IMG/VR virus record: IMGVR_UViG_3300043122_000118
Location: 1-33,992 of that record
Origin: a virus
Direction: 5' to 3' (one strand)
DNA length: 33,992 bases
Under the pieces are notes generated by a model. It ran no database searches. It worked only from the letters and a program-made list of their open reading frames with translations, and was not told where the DNA came from. Positions within the stretch are counted from its first letter, which is position 1; each line of letters starts with the position of its first letter. Below are positions 7,924-15,038 of the stretch, piece after piece. The translations under genes were made by a program, and so were the position numbers.

Positions 7924-8217
7924 ATGAAATCAATACGAAACATGAGCGAGTTTGCAAGGCAGCATGGGGTCAGTCAGCAGGTTATGCACCACAGATGTAA
8001 GGCTGGCTGGATGTTTGGTGTGCTTGATGGTAAGCAGGTTATTTACAACCCTAAGTCGGTGATGGAAGTTAATAGCGACAAACTTGAATGTCGCAGCAAT
8101 CCAAGCTCGCATTTACGCCAAGATATACCTGATGTTAATGGGTGGGAAAAACTACCATCAAATAATGGATCTTTTATTGAGTATAAATTTGACGAGGACA
8201 GCAACAATGAAAACTAA
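7924..8217 (+). CDS. Putative helix-turn-helix DNA-binding protein (97 aa)
   Basis: The N-terminus, MKSIRNMSEFARQHGVSQQ followed by VMHHRCKAGWMFGVLDGKQ, fits a short helix-turn-helix of the kind found in excisionase-like and Cro-like phage regulators: a helix (EFARQHG), a turn, a recognition helix (SQQVMHHRCK), then a beta wing. The C-terminal 45 residues are polar and unrecognised. Overlaps the start of the next small gene by 11 nt. The DNA-binding role is inferred from pattern only. Confidence 0.6.
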   Translation: MKSIRNMSEFARQHGVSQQVMHHRCKAGWMFGVLDGKQVIYNPKSVMEVNSDKLECRSNPSSHLRQDIPDVNGWEKLPSNNGSFIEYKFDEDSNNEN

Positions 8218-8350
8218 AAAACAACTTAAAGCCGATTTGCTTGTGTTCAAATCATTAGCATTATTTTTCGCTGGCCTATCACTAATGTGTGCATTTGAAA
8301 TATTAGACTTGCGGGATCAAATAAGCGCTATTGTTGGGGGTGCGCTATGA
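8207..8350 (+). CDS. Small single-pass membrane protein (47 aa)
   Basis: Begins MKTKKQLKADLLVFK and contains one hydrophobic segment, about SLALFFAGLSLMCAFEI (residues 16-32), with a short C-terminal tail. The frame is open further upstream, but the ATG at 8207 overlaps the preceding stop as expected for coupled genes and gives a positive-inside membrane protein. Function unknown. Confidence 0.55.
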   Translation: MKTKKQLKADLLVFKSLALFFAGLSLMCAFEILDLRDQISAIVGGAL

Positions 8351-8538
8351 AACACGACATTGTTACTTTTAATAGCAAGGCATATAAAGCCGTTAATCCT
8401 GTGAGCTACGGATCATGCGACGGATGTGCATTTAATAATACGGTGCAATGCGTGAACACTAAATGCACACCAAGAGAGCGGATTGATGGAAATCATGTAA
8501 TCTATAAACCCCATTGCCGACTCGGAGTAAAACAATGA
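8347..8538 (+). CDS. Cysteine-rich small phage protein (63 aa)
   Basis: A short protein with five Cys in a CDGCAF...C...C...C pattern (about residues 24, 27, 35, 40 and 57) and the segment RIDGNHVIYK. The arrangement is typical of a group of small phage proteins of unknown role, possibly a zinc site. Starts with an ATGA overlap with the preceding gene and ends with an ATGA overlap with the NinH-like gene. Confidence 0.7.
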   Translation: MKHDIVTFNSKAYKAVNPVSYGSCDGCAFNNTVQCVNTKCTPRERIDGNHVIYKPHCRLGVKQ

Positions 8539-8804
8539 ACCTATCACGCCTAAGAAGCTTTAACCGTTTTACCTACAAAGAACCCGTTGAGCGTTCACAA
8601 CTTGCTGGATTACGTGAATCAACAATCGTTGTATCGACCATAGACGATGTTGTAACACATTGCAGGGGTAATCAGTCGATGGCAGCACGAATCCTTGGCA
8701 TGACGCGAACCACGCTGGCTTACATGCTAAAAGACCGTCGTCCTAATGTTGTTTTGATAAATGAAGTTGAACCTGGTGTTTTTACCTATACTGTTTTGAG
8801 TTAA
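8535..8804 (+). CDS. NinH/Fis-type helix-turn-helix protein (89 aa)
   Basis: Contains a Fis-like helix-turn-helix, DVVTHCRGNQSMAARILGM followed by TRTTLAYMLKD (about residues 38-66), the same design as lambda NinH and the C-termini of NtrC-type activators. It is likely a DNA-binding regulator or nucleoid-type protein. The start at 8535 gives an ATGA overlap with the previous gene; an in-frame ATG at 8514 lies inside that gene and lacks a ribosome site. Confidence 0.75.
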   Translation: MNLSRLRSFNRFTYKEPVERSQLAGLRESTIVVSTIDDVVTHCRGNQSMAARILGMTRTTLAYMLKDRRPNVVLINEVEPGVFTYTVLS

Positions 8805-8814
8805 GGAGATTGTG

Positions 8815-9174
8815 ATGAGAGCTATTGAATTTAGAGCTATATGGAATAAAACTGGCGAAGTAATGGATGATCAGGCGTACATCGGACAGTGCTTCACTTG
8901 GATGTCCGAGGGTCAAGACATTACTATTGAGCAATTCACTGGTCTGCTAGATAAAAACGGCACAAAGATATTTGAGGGTGATAAGGTAAAGTCAAAGCCT
9001 AGAGGCGCTAAAATGTATGGTGATTTTAATGTTATTTACGATAAATCTTATTGTTCATTTGTTTGTCACCATATTGAATGGTGCGATTTCACTATAAACC
9101 CTCACGAAAATTACCCCTTGGGCGAGTGCAGATTTGACATAGAAATCATCGGCAACATTCACGAGGCCAAATAA
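8815..9174 (+). CDS. YopX-family phage protein
   Basis: A 119-residue member of the YopX family: it opens MRAIEFRAIWNKTGEVM, has the family core EQFTGLLDKNGTKIFEGDKV (about residues 39-58), and ends in DIEIIGNIHEAK, matching the usual EVIGNIYE ending. The family is common in phages and its function is not established. AAGGAG at 8804-8809 fits the ATG at 8815 better than the GTG at 8812. It abuts the next gene with the stop and ATG sharing TAAATG. Confidence 0.88.
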   Translation: MRAIEFRAIWNKTGEVMDDQAYIGQCFTWMSEGQDITIEQFTGLLDKNGTKIFEGDKVKSKPRGAKMYGDFNVIYDKSYCSFVCHHIEWCDFTINPHENYPLGECRFDIEIIGNIHEAK

Positions 9175-9363
9175 ATGGAAATCTACAAACTAACAGAGGC
9201 AGACATAAACCGATTTTATGTTGATGCAATATCATCGCTTGTTTTTGGCTGCATAGATGATTCATGTAAAATTACGATTGCGAGTGACATTTTTCAAGAC
9301 TTGAAGATGTTAGCGCCTAGTTGTTCTGATATTGTTACTGATGAGATTGCGGGGTGTGTTTAA
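9175..9363 (+). CDS. Hypothetical small protein (62 aa)
   Basis: Not recognised. Starts MEIYKLTEADINRFY directly after the YopX-like stop codon, so it is translationally coupled. Contains four Cys but no CxxC pair. A promoter follows at 9392, so it ends this short operon. Confidence 0.6.
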   Translation: MEIYKLTEADINRFYVDAISSLVFGCIDDSCKITIASDIFQDLKMLAPSCSDIVTDEIAGCV

Positions 9364-9391
9364 CTAAATTAAAGTAATAGCGAAATAACGC

Positions 9392-9419
9392 TTGCATGAT
9401 AACAATAAGGTGCTACTAT
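9392..9419 (+). promoter_or_regulatory. Sigma70-type promoter before 9462
   Basis: TTGCAT (9392-9397), 16-nt spacer, TACTAT (9414-9419). A small hairpin AGGC/GCCT (9429-9442) lies in the leader, and TTGGAG at 9449-9454 supplies the ribosome site. Confidence 0.6.
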
Positions 9420-9461
9420 TAACACATCAGGCAATACCGCCTAAGCTTTGGAGCAGATGCC

Positions 9462-9677
9462 ATGAAAAAATCAAATGTTGTTATCCTTATCGTTGATATG
9501 ATTACTGGCGGTAAATTGGTTGAAGTTAGTGTTGCGGCAACTCAAGATAAATGTGGCAAGTATTATGTTAAGCGCTTAGCTACAAACCTAGATCATTACT
9601 GGTGCTGGAAAAGCGCAGCAAATTACCTGCCAGAAGTTAAAGCAGATGGCCCATACACAGCGATTAATTTCGCATAA
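9462..9677 (+). CDS. Hypothetical small protein (71 aa)
   Basis: Not recognised. The N-terminus KKSNVVILIVDMITGGKL is a beta-like hydrophobic segment, followed by a Trp/Tyr-rich part (HYWCWKSAANYLPEV). It has its own promoter (9392) and a terminator-like hairpin immediately after its stop, so it may be expressed as a single-gene unit. Confidence 0.65.
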   Translation: MKKSNVVILIVDMITGGKLVEVSVAATQDKCGKYYVKRLATNLDHYWCWKSAANYLPEVKADGPYTAINFA

Positions 9678-9683
9678 CAATTA

Positions 9684-9708
9684 AAGCGCCTAATTGGCGC
9701 TTATTTTA
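9684..9708 (+). terminator. Terminator or attenuator hairpin after 9677
   Basis: Stem AAGCGCC/GGCGCTT (7 bp) with loop TAATT, followed by ATTTTAT. The T run is interrupted, so partial read-through into the gene at 9721 is likely. Confidence 0.65.
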
Positions 9709-9720
9709 TGGAGTATTAAA

Positions 9721-9978
9721 ATGTTACAATATCAAGTTTGGTTTTTGTGCGATAGGTTAGGAATATTTGATAAGCGACGCGATGCAGTGCAGGCTGTAAT
9801 TTGTCGAGGCGTAAGCTCATATGCTGCTGAAAATATGTATTTACGCCCAAAGGGTACAGTTGCAAGGGATGTTAAACGCGTTAACTATGAGTGGTCTGTC
9901 ATTGTCGATGAGCATGAATTTATTGGAAAGATGATTGCTGGCGGAATTTATCCGCAGTCGACCAAGGGGTGTGTGTGA
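9721..9978 (+). CDS. Hypothetical protein (85 aa)
   Basis: Not recognised. A mixed alpha/beta protein with LCDRLGIFDKRRDAVQAVICRG in the N-terminal half. GGAG at 9711-9714 sets the ATG at 9721 as start. It overlaps the next gene by one base (TGATG). Confidence 0.65.
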   Translation: MLQYQVWFLCDRLGIFDKRRDAVQAVICRGVSSYAAENMYLRPKGTVARDVKRVNYEWSVIVDEHEFIGKMIAGGIYPQSTKGCV

Positions 9979-10100
9979 TGGATGTTATTGAATATAAAAA
10001 TGTGATGATTAGTGATTTATTGCGATGGTCGGAATTTTACCCAGATGAAAACTTGATTTGCGACGGTGATAATACGTGGCTGTCAATATACAAACCATAA
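9978..10100 (+). CDS. Hypothetical miniprotein (40 aa)
   Basis: A 40-codon frame that starts inside the preceding stop (TGATG) and ends just before the hairpin at 10111. It reads MDVIEYKNVMISDLL, then RWSEFYPDENLICDGDNTW. The acidic, aromatic composition is like that of other small early proteins here. Support is the coupling and spacing only. Confidence 0.5.
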   Translation: MDVIEYKNVMISDLLRWSEFYPDENLICDGDNTWLSIYKP

Positions 10101-10110
10101 ACAAAAAAAT

Positions 10111-10126
10111 GCCCTCAAACGAGGGC
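10111..10126. terminator. Terminator-like hairpin after 10100
   Basis: Perfect stem GCCCTC/GAGGGC with loop AAAC, flanked on the left by seven A and on the right by TAAAA. The U-run is stronger for leftward transcription; rightward it would be weak. Confidence 0.55.
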
Positions 10127-10206
10127 TAAAAGGTGTCAACCAAGGAAACTATACAAATCATTAGGAATGGGTTAATCTCAACAAAACAATAGCAGGTAAT
10201 GAGACT

Positions 10207-10455
10207 ATGCGCAATAAGGACGATAAACTAACACGCTTAGCTGCTAAGATGATGCAGCCACGATATGGATTTGGTCAGATGCATTATTCATCAGTGAGTA
10301 CGATTGATGCTGTAAAAGCGTTTGAATCTACGCTCACTGAATTTAAACAAACTCACCAACTCAACATACCCCGTCGTGCTTATGATATAGTAGAGCATGG
10401 TAAAGGGTGCAAAATTGACGTTGTTGGTATTTATTGGATGGTAGAGGAGATTTAG
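10207..10455 (+). CDS. Hypothetical protein (82 aa)
   Basis: Not recognised. Helical and basic at the N-terminus (MRNKDDKLTRLAAKMMQPR) and beta-rich at the end (KGCKIDVVGIYWMVEEI). It stands alone between the hairpin at 10111 and the structured leader of the HNH gene. Confidence 0.6.
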   Translation: MRNKDDKLTRLAAKMMQPRYGFGQMHYSSVSTIDAVKAFESTLTEFKQTHQLNIPRRAYDIVEHGKGCKIDVVGIYWMVEEI

Positions 10456-10499
10456 ATTGGTATAGAAGCTGTTAAGAAATAAGTATATACTGCATTAAA

Positions 10500-10567
10500 T
10501 ATCGACTAGGGCGGCCACCCGAAAAGCAATTAGTCATTGCCTGTCGATAATCATATCTGACTACCCT
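10500..10567 (+). promoter_or_regulatory. Structured leader (three-way junction with possible pseudoknot) before the HNH gene
   Basis: P1 TATCGAC/GTCGATA (10500-10506 with 10543-10549) encloses GGG/CCC (10509-10511, 10518-10520) and GCAAT/ATTGC (10526-10530, 10536-10540). The second loop region TAGTCA (10531-10536) can pair with TGACTA (10558-10563), just upstream of the start codon. It may control translation of the endonuclease. Confidence 0.45.
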
Positions 10568-10580
10568 TGACGAGGCGATC

Positions 10581-11291
10581 ATGAAGCTAATCTCATACTC
10601 AGAAGCAAGAAACTTAGGACTAAAGCGGTATTTTACTGGTAAGCCATGTAAGAATGGCCACATATCAGAAAGAACATCAAACAACGCAACCTGCGTTGAA
10701 TGCGCAAATCAATTCAAGTCAAACTACCGCAGCAATAATAAAGAAAAAATATCAAAACAATCTGTAGAGTATTCAAAAAAGAACAGAGATCTTATTAATA
10801 AGACTAGACGCAAAACAAGAACAAAGCCTGAGAACGTTGAAAAAAGACGATTGAACAGGGATCTTAATGCGGAAAGAGAGTCAAACAGATTAAGGATGAA
10901 AGCGTACCGTGAAAACCACCCAGAAGAATACAGGTTAAAAGTTAATAGATGGGCGCTAAATAGAAAGATTGCAGATCCATCTGGCGTTAAGTCTAAAAAG
11001 TTTATGTACTCATGCATTAGGCGTATGGTTAAGGATTACGGAGCAGTTAAAACAGGTTCAACATGCGAGTTAGTGGGTTATACTAGGGATGAGCTTATAT
11101 GTCACATAGAAAACCTATTCGTTGACGGCATGAGTTGGGATAACTACGGCGAATGGCATATTGATCATATAAAGCCTATGTCACTATTTTTCAAGGAGGG
11201 AATTAACGATCCTTCCATTATAAATGCATTAACTAACCTACAGCCTTTATGGGCTTTAGATAACATTAAGAAGGGTTCAAATTATGGCTGA
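10581..11291 (+). CDS. HNH endonuclease with N-terminal Cys/His zinc motif
   Basis: A 236-residue nuclease. The N-terminus has YFTGKPCKNGHISER...CVECANQ, a CxxGH...CxxC zinc motif common in phage HNH proteins. A long basic, repetitive middle (residues about 45-125) could wrap DNA. The catalytic end reads WHIDHIKPMSLF, then LTNLQPLWALDNIKKGS, the HNH signature with the key HIDH His/Asp and the N...K finish. It lies immediately upstream of the terminase genes and overlaps the small terminase by 8 nt. HNH proteins next to terminase either assist packaging or are homing enzymes; the long basic linker and leader structure fit homing equally well. Confidence 0.85.
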   Translation: MKLISYSEARNLGLKRYFTGKPCKNGHISERTSNNATCVECANQFKSNYRSNNKEKISKQSVEYSKKNRDLINKTRRKTRTKPENVEKRRLNRDLNAERESNRLRMKAYRENHPEEYRLKVNRWALNRKIADPSGVKSKKFMYSCIRRMVKDYGAVKTGSTCELVGYTRDELICHIENLFVDGMSWDNYGEWHIDHIKPMSLFFKEGINDPSIINALTNLQPLWALDNIKKGSNYG

Positions 11292-11688
11292 TAGAACTGG
11301 CCCCAAAAGCCTTATGGATGATAAGCAGTCTTTGATTGATAGAATTATGGACTATATTGAGAATCATACAGACTACGATGATATAGTCCCAAGCGCTGAG
11401 GGGTTGTCTTATCACCTCAATGTTTCACGGAAAACTATCTATAATTGGTCTGATGCTGATGATGAAATCTTACACACGTTAGATAGGCTCAAGACAAAGC
11501 AAGCTAAAATGTTGTTATCTGGAGGGCTTTCTAACTCGATGAATCCGACAATAACAAAGCTTATGTTATCTAATCACGGCTATAGTGAAAAGATTGACAA
11601 CACATCATCAGACGGATCAATGTCACCTAAAGCATCAAACGTTGTTGTCACATCATCAGACGTTGAATCAATCATAAGCAAAATATGA
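11284..11688 (+). CDS. terS: Terminase small subunit (P22 gp3-like)
   Basis: A 134-residue protein that would recognise the packaging site and load the large subunit. A helix-turn-helix-like segment (AEGLSYHLNVSRKTIYNW, about residues 38-55) is followed by GGLSNSMNPTITKLMLSNHG (about 80-99) and YSEKID, a highly characteristic sequence of the terminase small subunit family related to P22 gp3. Overlaps the HNH gene upstream and the large terminase start downstream (4 nt), as expected for a packaging operon. Confidence 0.88.
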   Translation: MADRTGPKSLMDDKQSLIDRIMDYIENHTDYDDIVPSAEGLSYHLNVSRKTIYNWSDADDEILHTLDRLKTKQAKMLLSGGLSNSMNPTITKLMLSNHGYSEKIDNTSSDGSMSPKASNVVVTSSDVESIISKI

Positions 11689-13280
11689 GTACAGCACTTG
11701 ATTGGGAAGAATTAACTGAGCAAGAGAAGCAGGCGATCAAGCTTATTAGTGAGAAATCATTTTTAGGCTTTCAGCGTTGCTTCTTTCAGTTGATCCAGGG
11801 TGAAAAGTGGTCAGTTAATTGGCATCACCGATATATGGCAAAGCCTATTGAAGAAATCGTACTTGGTAAGCGCGGATCTACTATCTTCAATATTCCTCCC
11901 GGTGCTGGCAAAACTGAAACGCTATCAATTCACGCGCCTGTTTGGTCGATGCTTGTTTGTGACCGGGTTAGAAACCTTAATATTTCATTCTCTGATACAT
12001 TGGCCAAGCGTAACAGCCGAAGAACCCGCGACATTATCACAAGCGAAGAGTTTCAATACTTATGGCCTTATCCTGTAGGGGTAAATCAGGCCGACGAGTG
12101 GTCATTATTACGCAGTGATGGCAAAGTTAAAGCGGAGGTTGTCAGCCGTTCTGCTGGAGGACAAATCACAGGTGGTCGAGGCGGCTACCCTAGCAAGTCT
12201 TTTTCTGGCTGGATATGCCTTGATGATGTTGATAAGCCTTCCGATATGTTTAGTGAAGTTAAGCGGACAAGAATACACCAGCTATTAGTCAACACTATAC
12301 GATCGCGACGTGGCAATAAATCCAAAGACAACTCAACACCAATCGTAGCCATTCAGCAAAGACTGCATCAATACGACTCTACTTGGTTTATGAGTGAAGG
12401 CCATATGGGTTTAAAGTTTGACCTAATCAAGATCCCAGCGCTTATTACTGAGGAGTACATTAAATCATTACCTGATTGGATACGCGACGAGTGTTGGAAT
12501 TGCGTTAAGGATACCGAATACAGAGAAAGAGCTGGCGTTAAGTATTGGTCTTATTGGCCTGATAACGAGTACATAGGCGACCTAATGGACTTATGGGATC
12601 GTGATGAGTACACTTTTATGTCTCAGTATATGCAGCATCCTGTGGCGTTAGGTGGCAATATATTCGATTCATCTTGGTGGCAATTCTACGATGAAACACA
12701 ATTTCAAGTTGGCGAAAATAGCCCACCAATGTTTGAATACCGATTTATTACTGCTGACACTGCGACCAAGACAAAGACCTATAACGACTTTAGCGTGATG
12801 ATGGAGTGGGGCGTATACAATGGCAAGGTTTATGCTATTAACCTAAAGCGCGGAAAATGGGAAGCTCCAGATCTGCGAACTGTATTCAGTAAGTTTATTG
12901 ATGAAGCATATGAACGCAACGATCATCAATGGGGCAATTTACGTGCTGCATATGTCGAGGACAAATCAAGCGGAACAGGTTTAATACAGGAGGTTGGCAG
13001 GTCATCGCCTTGTCAAATTGTCGCGCTACAACGTAACATCGATAAATTAACTCGCGCCATGGATACTGCGCCACAGATTAAAATGGGTAACGTATTCTTG
13101 CCAATGAATGCGCCATGGGTAACAGAGTTTGTTAGCGAGCATTCAACGTTTGCGGCAGACGATAGCCATAAGCACGATGATATAGTGGATAACACAATGG
13201 ATGCTGTTGATATTGTATTACTCAAGCCTAAGAATGCAGTCTCTGAATTTATAGCCATGCGCCGCTCAAGAAACCGATAA
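11685..13280 (+). CDS. terL: Terminase large subunit
   Basis: The 531-residue packaging motor and nuclease. ATPase: Walker A IPPGAGKT at 70-77, Walker B ICLDD at 177-181. RNase-H-like nuclease: first Asp in FITADTATKT (D358), the acidic pair in YVEDKSSG (E425/D426) and the final HDDIVD (D498/D499), all expected catalytic positions. Full length for the family. It overlaps the small subunit by 4 nt; the portal and MuF-like genes follow after a block of small genes. The next gene is preceded by the symmetric element at 13295. Confidence 0.95.
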   Translation: MSTALDWEELTEQEKQAIKLISEKSFLGFQRCFFQLIQGEKWSVNWHHRYMAKPIEEIVLGKRGSTIFNIPPGAGKTETLSIHAPVWSMLVCDRVRNLNISFSDTLAKRNSRRTRDIITSEEFQYLWPYPVGVNQADEWSLLRSDGKVKAEVVSRSAGGQITGGRGGYPSKSFSGWICLDDVDKPSDMFSEVKRTRIHQLLVNTIRSRRGNKSKDNSTPIVAIQQRLHQYDSTWFMSEGHMGLKFDLIKIPALITEEYIKSLPDWIRDECWNCVKDTEYRERAGVKYWSYWPDNEYIGDLMDLWDRDEYTFMSQYMQHPVALGGNIFDSSWWQFYDETQFQVGENSPPMFEYRFITADTATKTKTYNDFSVMMEWGVYNGKVYAINLKRGKWEAPDLRTVFSKFIDEAYERNDHQWGNLRAAYVEDKSSGTGLIQEVGRSSPCQIVALQRNIDKLTRAMDTAPQIKMGNVFLPMNAPWVTEFVSEHSTFAADDSHKHDDIVDNTMDAVDIVLLKPKNAVSEFIAMRRSRNR

Positions 13281-13294
13281 AAACTAAATAGTAG

Positions 13295-13335
13295 TTGACA
13301 GCATTATTTGTATATAATACGATTCGTGTTGTCAA
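13295..13335. promoter_or_regulatory. Symmetric TTGACA element, site D (promoter after terL)
   Basis: TTGACA (13295-13300) faces TGTCAA (13330-13335) across 29 nt; the symmetry extends to a perfect 9-bp inverted repeat TAGTTGACA/TGTCAACTA. Rightward: TTGACA, 17 nt, TACGAT (13318-13323), a good promoter for the gene at 13356. Leftward, TTGACA with TACAAA would run antisense into terL. Confidence 0.6.
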
Positions 13336-13355
13336 CTAATTAGGAGTTAAATAAT

Positions 13356-13508
13356 ATGCGAAACTTTATTGATGGAAATGCTTATTTTTTTGAGTTCTCA
13401 GGGAATTTCTACTTTGGAAGATATTCATCTAAAGATAACACTTTCGACTGTATAGACTCTAAATTCAGCGCTGACGCATGTGCGAGAGTGAGCGAGTATG
13501 TGAATTGA
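13356..13508 (+). CDS. Hypothetical small protein (50 aa)
   Basis: A 50-codon gene with a clear ribosome site (AGGAG at 13342-13346) and promoter. It is rich in Phe and Tyr (AYFFEF...NFYFGRYSS) and has two Cys; not recognised. Its TGA overlaps a TTG start of the next gene (TTGA), suggesting coupling. Confidence 0.6.
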   Translation: MRNFIDGNAYFFEFSGNFYFGRYSSKDNTFDCIDSKFSADACARVSEYVN

Positions 13509-13738
13509 AAACAACTACCGACGCCATCAACCATTTTATCAAATGGCCTACCGCTGCACATAATCACAACTGGCTAGTATTTAGACGCATTGGATTGTTT
13601 GAGCATTGGTCATGGTGGGGTGATGACGAGCTAAACGAAACATGGCAGCGTGTATGCACTCGAGAACAGTTTGAACAGCGCATAGCAGATAAGCAGCGCA
13701 AGCCTTATGAATTTAATGAACATGTGAGTGGAGAATAA
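13505..13738 (+). CDS. MKT-DAIN-type small phage protein (TTG start)
   Basis: A 77-residue protein when started at the TTG at 13505: it then reads MKTTTDAINHF, the same N-terminal signature as the proteins starting at 19314 (MKTVIDAVNEL) and 32456 (MKTIIDAVNGL). That match, plus the TTGA overlap with the preceding stop, is why I prefer this start over the in-frame ATG at 13478. The rest (NHNWLVFRRIGLFEHWSWWG) is Trp-rich. The family is common in phages and has no assigned function. Confidence 0.6.
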   Translation: MKTTTDAINHFIKWPTAAHNHNWLVFRRIGLFEHWSWWGDDELNETWQRVCTREQFEQRIADKQRKPYEFNEHVSGE

Positions 13739-13739
13739 A

Positions 13740-14351
13740 ATGTTAACAGTTAAAGAGTTTAAAGACCTTGGCGTAGAGATGCATTGCAGCGATAAAGTTC
13801 AGTGGAGGCATGGTAATCAGGTTGGTGTAATATCATTCGCATGGCGACCACTTAATACGCTACCAGATAATCCGAAGTTTAAGTATGAGGTCAATACTAC
13901 TCCGCACCAATGGAGGCCACTACTAGACCAATCAGCAGTAAAGCCTAGTGATGATAAACCAGTATTTACTCCATGGTCAGAAACTTATTCATCAGACAAG
14001 TTGCCTAAAATCAAACCAGTATTCACGCAAGCAATGGCTGATGCAGGGGAGTTGCCTCCAGTTGGGAGTGATTTTTTGCACGCTAAAAAGGTTGTGACTT
14101 GTTTATCAGTTAGCGATTATGATGGCGGAGTAGTAACGTTTGCATATAATGACAGAGATGGCCAAGAGGTTGACATTGATTGCTGCTGGAATAATGATTC
14201 ATGGGTGCAGCCTATCGACACTCGCACACCAAAGCAAAAGTCGGTTGATGCTATTCAGGAAGTTATCTGCTCTCAAGGATGGCTGTCTAAAGAGAGAGTT
14301 TCAAAAGAAATCGCAGAAAAGCTTTACGATGCAGGCTATCGCAAGTGCTAG
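13740..14351 (+). CDS. Hypothetical phage protein (203 aa)
   Basis: Not firmly recognised. It contains repeated WRPL motifs (AWRPLNTLPDNP and HQWRPLLDQ) and a C-terminal half with KKVVTCLSVSDYDGGVVTF followed by an acidic stretch; the final 30 residues look helical (GWLSKERVSKEIAEKLYDAGYRKC). GGAG at 13729-13732 favours the ATG at 13740 over the in-frame GTG at 13728. Similar modular proteins occur among accessory genes of enterobacterial and vibrio phages. Confidence 0.65.
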   Translation: MLTVKEFKDLGVEMHCSDKVQWRHGNQVGVISFAWRPLNTLPDNPKFKYEVNTTPHQWRPLLDQSAVKPSDDKPVFTPWSETYSSDKLPKIKPVFTQAMADAGELPPVGSDFLHAKKVVTCLSVSDYDGGVVTFAYNDRDGQEVDIDCCWNNDSWVQPIDTRTPKQKSVDAIQEVICSQGWLSKERVSKEIAEKLYDAGYRKC

Positions 14352-14554
14352 ACCTGCCACCAACACGCTGCGACCTTAAACAAGTCACAGCAGTTGAGAT
14401 AGTGACAGCAGTTAACCTCGCTGATTTGAGTAAAATCAAGTCAGCGAATACAGATAATAAAATACTTAGACTAGCACTATCAAATTACGTTAATGAGCAA
14501 TTGAGCGTTAGTGAGTTTTCAATAATGATTTATGAGAGGTGTGAAGATGAGTGA
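14345..14554 (+). CDS. Hypothetical small protein (69 aa, GTG start)
   Basis: Not recognised. A GTG start overlaps the end of the preceding gene by 7 nt. The protein is mostly helical and acidic at the end (MIYERCEDE). The following 31-aa membrane frame overlaps its stop, fitting a compact gene string. Confidence 0.5.
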   Translation: MLDLPPTRCDLKQVTAVEIVTAVNLADLSKIKSANTDNKILRLALSNYVNEQLSVSEFSIMIYERCEDE

Positions 14555-14642
14555 ATTTATTAGCCTGTTGCTGGTTGTTGGATTATGCTTGTTTGCTGGT
14601 CGATACATTCAACTAAAAATACAGGACGAAAAAACCAAGTGA
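14547..14642 (+). CDS. Membrane miniprotein (31 aa)
   Basis: A 31-codon frame: MSEF, then a hydrophobic segment ISLLLVVGLCLFAGRYI and a short basic/acidic tail. One transmembrane helix is likely. Overlaps both neighbours by a few bases (ATGAGTGA and GTGA), consistent with translational coupling. Confidence 0.5.
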   Translation: MSEFISLLLVVGLCLFAGRYIQLKIQDEKTK

Positions 14643-14779
14643 CCTACTACGAGCGAAAAATGGCCGAGTCATTGCAACGATATAATGATTCGATTGATGC
14701 AGGCGACACACAAAAACAAGCCGAACACATGCGCGAATACTTAAACTATGAGCGCATGAGTAAAATGATTAAGGGGTGA
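14639..14779 (+). CDS. Hypothetical small helical protein (46 aa, GTG start)
   Basis: Starting at the GTG that overlaps the preceding TGA, it encodes a charged helical peptide (YYERKMAESLQRYNDSIDAG and EYLNYERMSKMIKG). The ATG at 14660 is an alternative start. The repeated heptad-like spacing suggests a coiled coil. Function unknown. Confidence 0.5.
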   Translation: MTYYERKMAESLQRYNDSIDAGDTQKQAEHMREYLNYERMSKMIKG

Positions 14780-14783
14780 TAAA

Positions 14784-14969
14784 ATGAGCAATTACTTTAA
14801 GAATGCATGGGAAAACAAGCTAAACCACATGAACAAGTCTTTATCGCTAAACAAGTTAAGAGGCAGAGGGCTTGCCAAACTTAATAGCGATATATATCAA
14901 AATCTATCACCAAGAGGTAAGACGTTCAAAATTATGTCAGACCTCGATAACCAGATAAGTAGATTCTAA
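14784..14969 (+). CDS. Hypothetical basic protein (61 aa)
   Basis: Not recognised. A basic protein (KNAWENKLNHMNKSLSLNKL; RGRGLAKL) directly before the portal gene. It ends about 20 nt before the inverted repeat that covers the portal start codon. Confidence 0.6.
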   Translation: MSNYFKNAWENKLNHMNKSLSLNKLRGRGLAKLNSDIYQNLSPRGKTFKIMSDLDNQISRF

Positions 14970-14990
14970 CCACACTTTCACCTTTCCCCC

Positions 14991-15038
14991 ATAACATGTT
15001 AAACTCTAATCAATATCACTGAGGGTTTAACATGTTAT
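14991..15038 (+). promoter_or_regulatory. 14-bp inverted repeat covering the portal start codon
   Basis: ATAACATGTTAAAC (14991-15004) is a perfect inverted repeat of GTTTAACATGTTAT (15025-15038), separated by 20 nt. The portal ATG (15032) lies inside the right arm and the ribosome site GAGGG (15021-15025) sits at its edge, so in mRNA the hairpin would hide the start. Each arm is itself partly palindromic (AACATGTT), so it could alternatively be a DNA operator. Confidence 0.7.
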
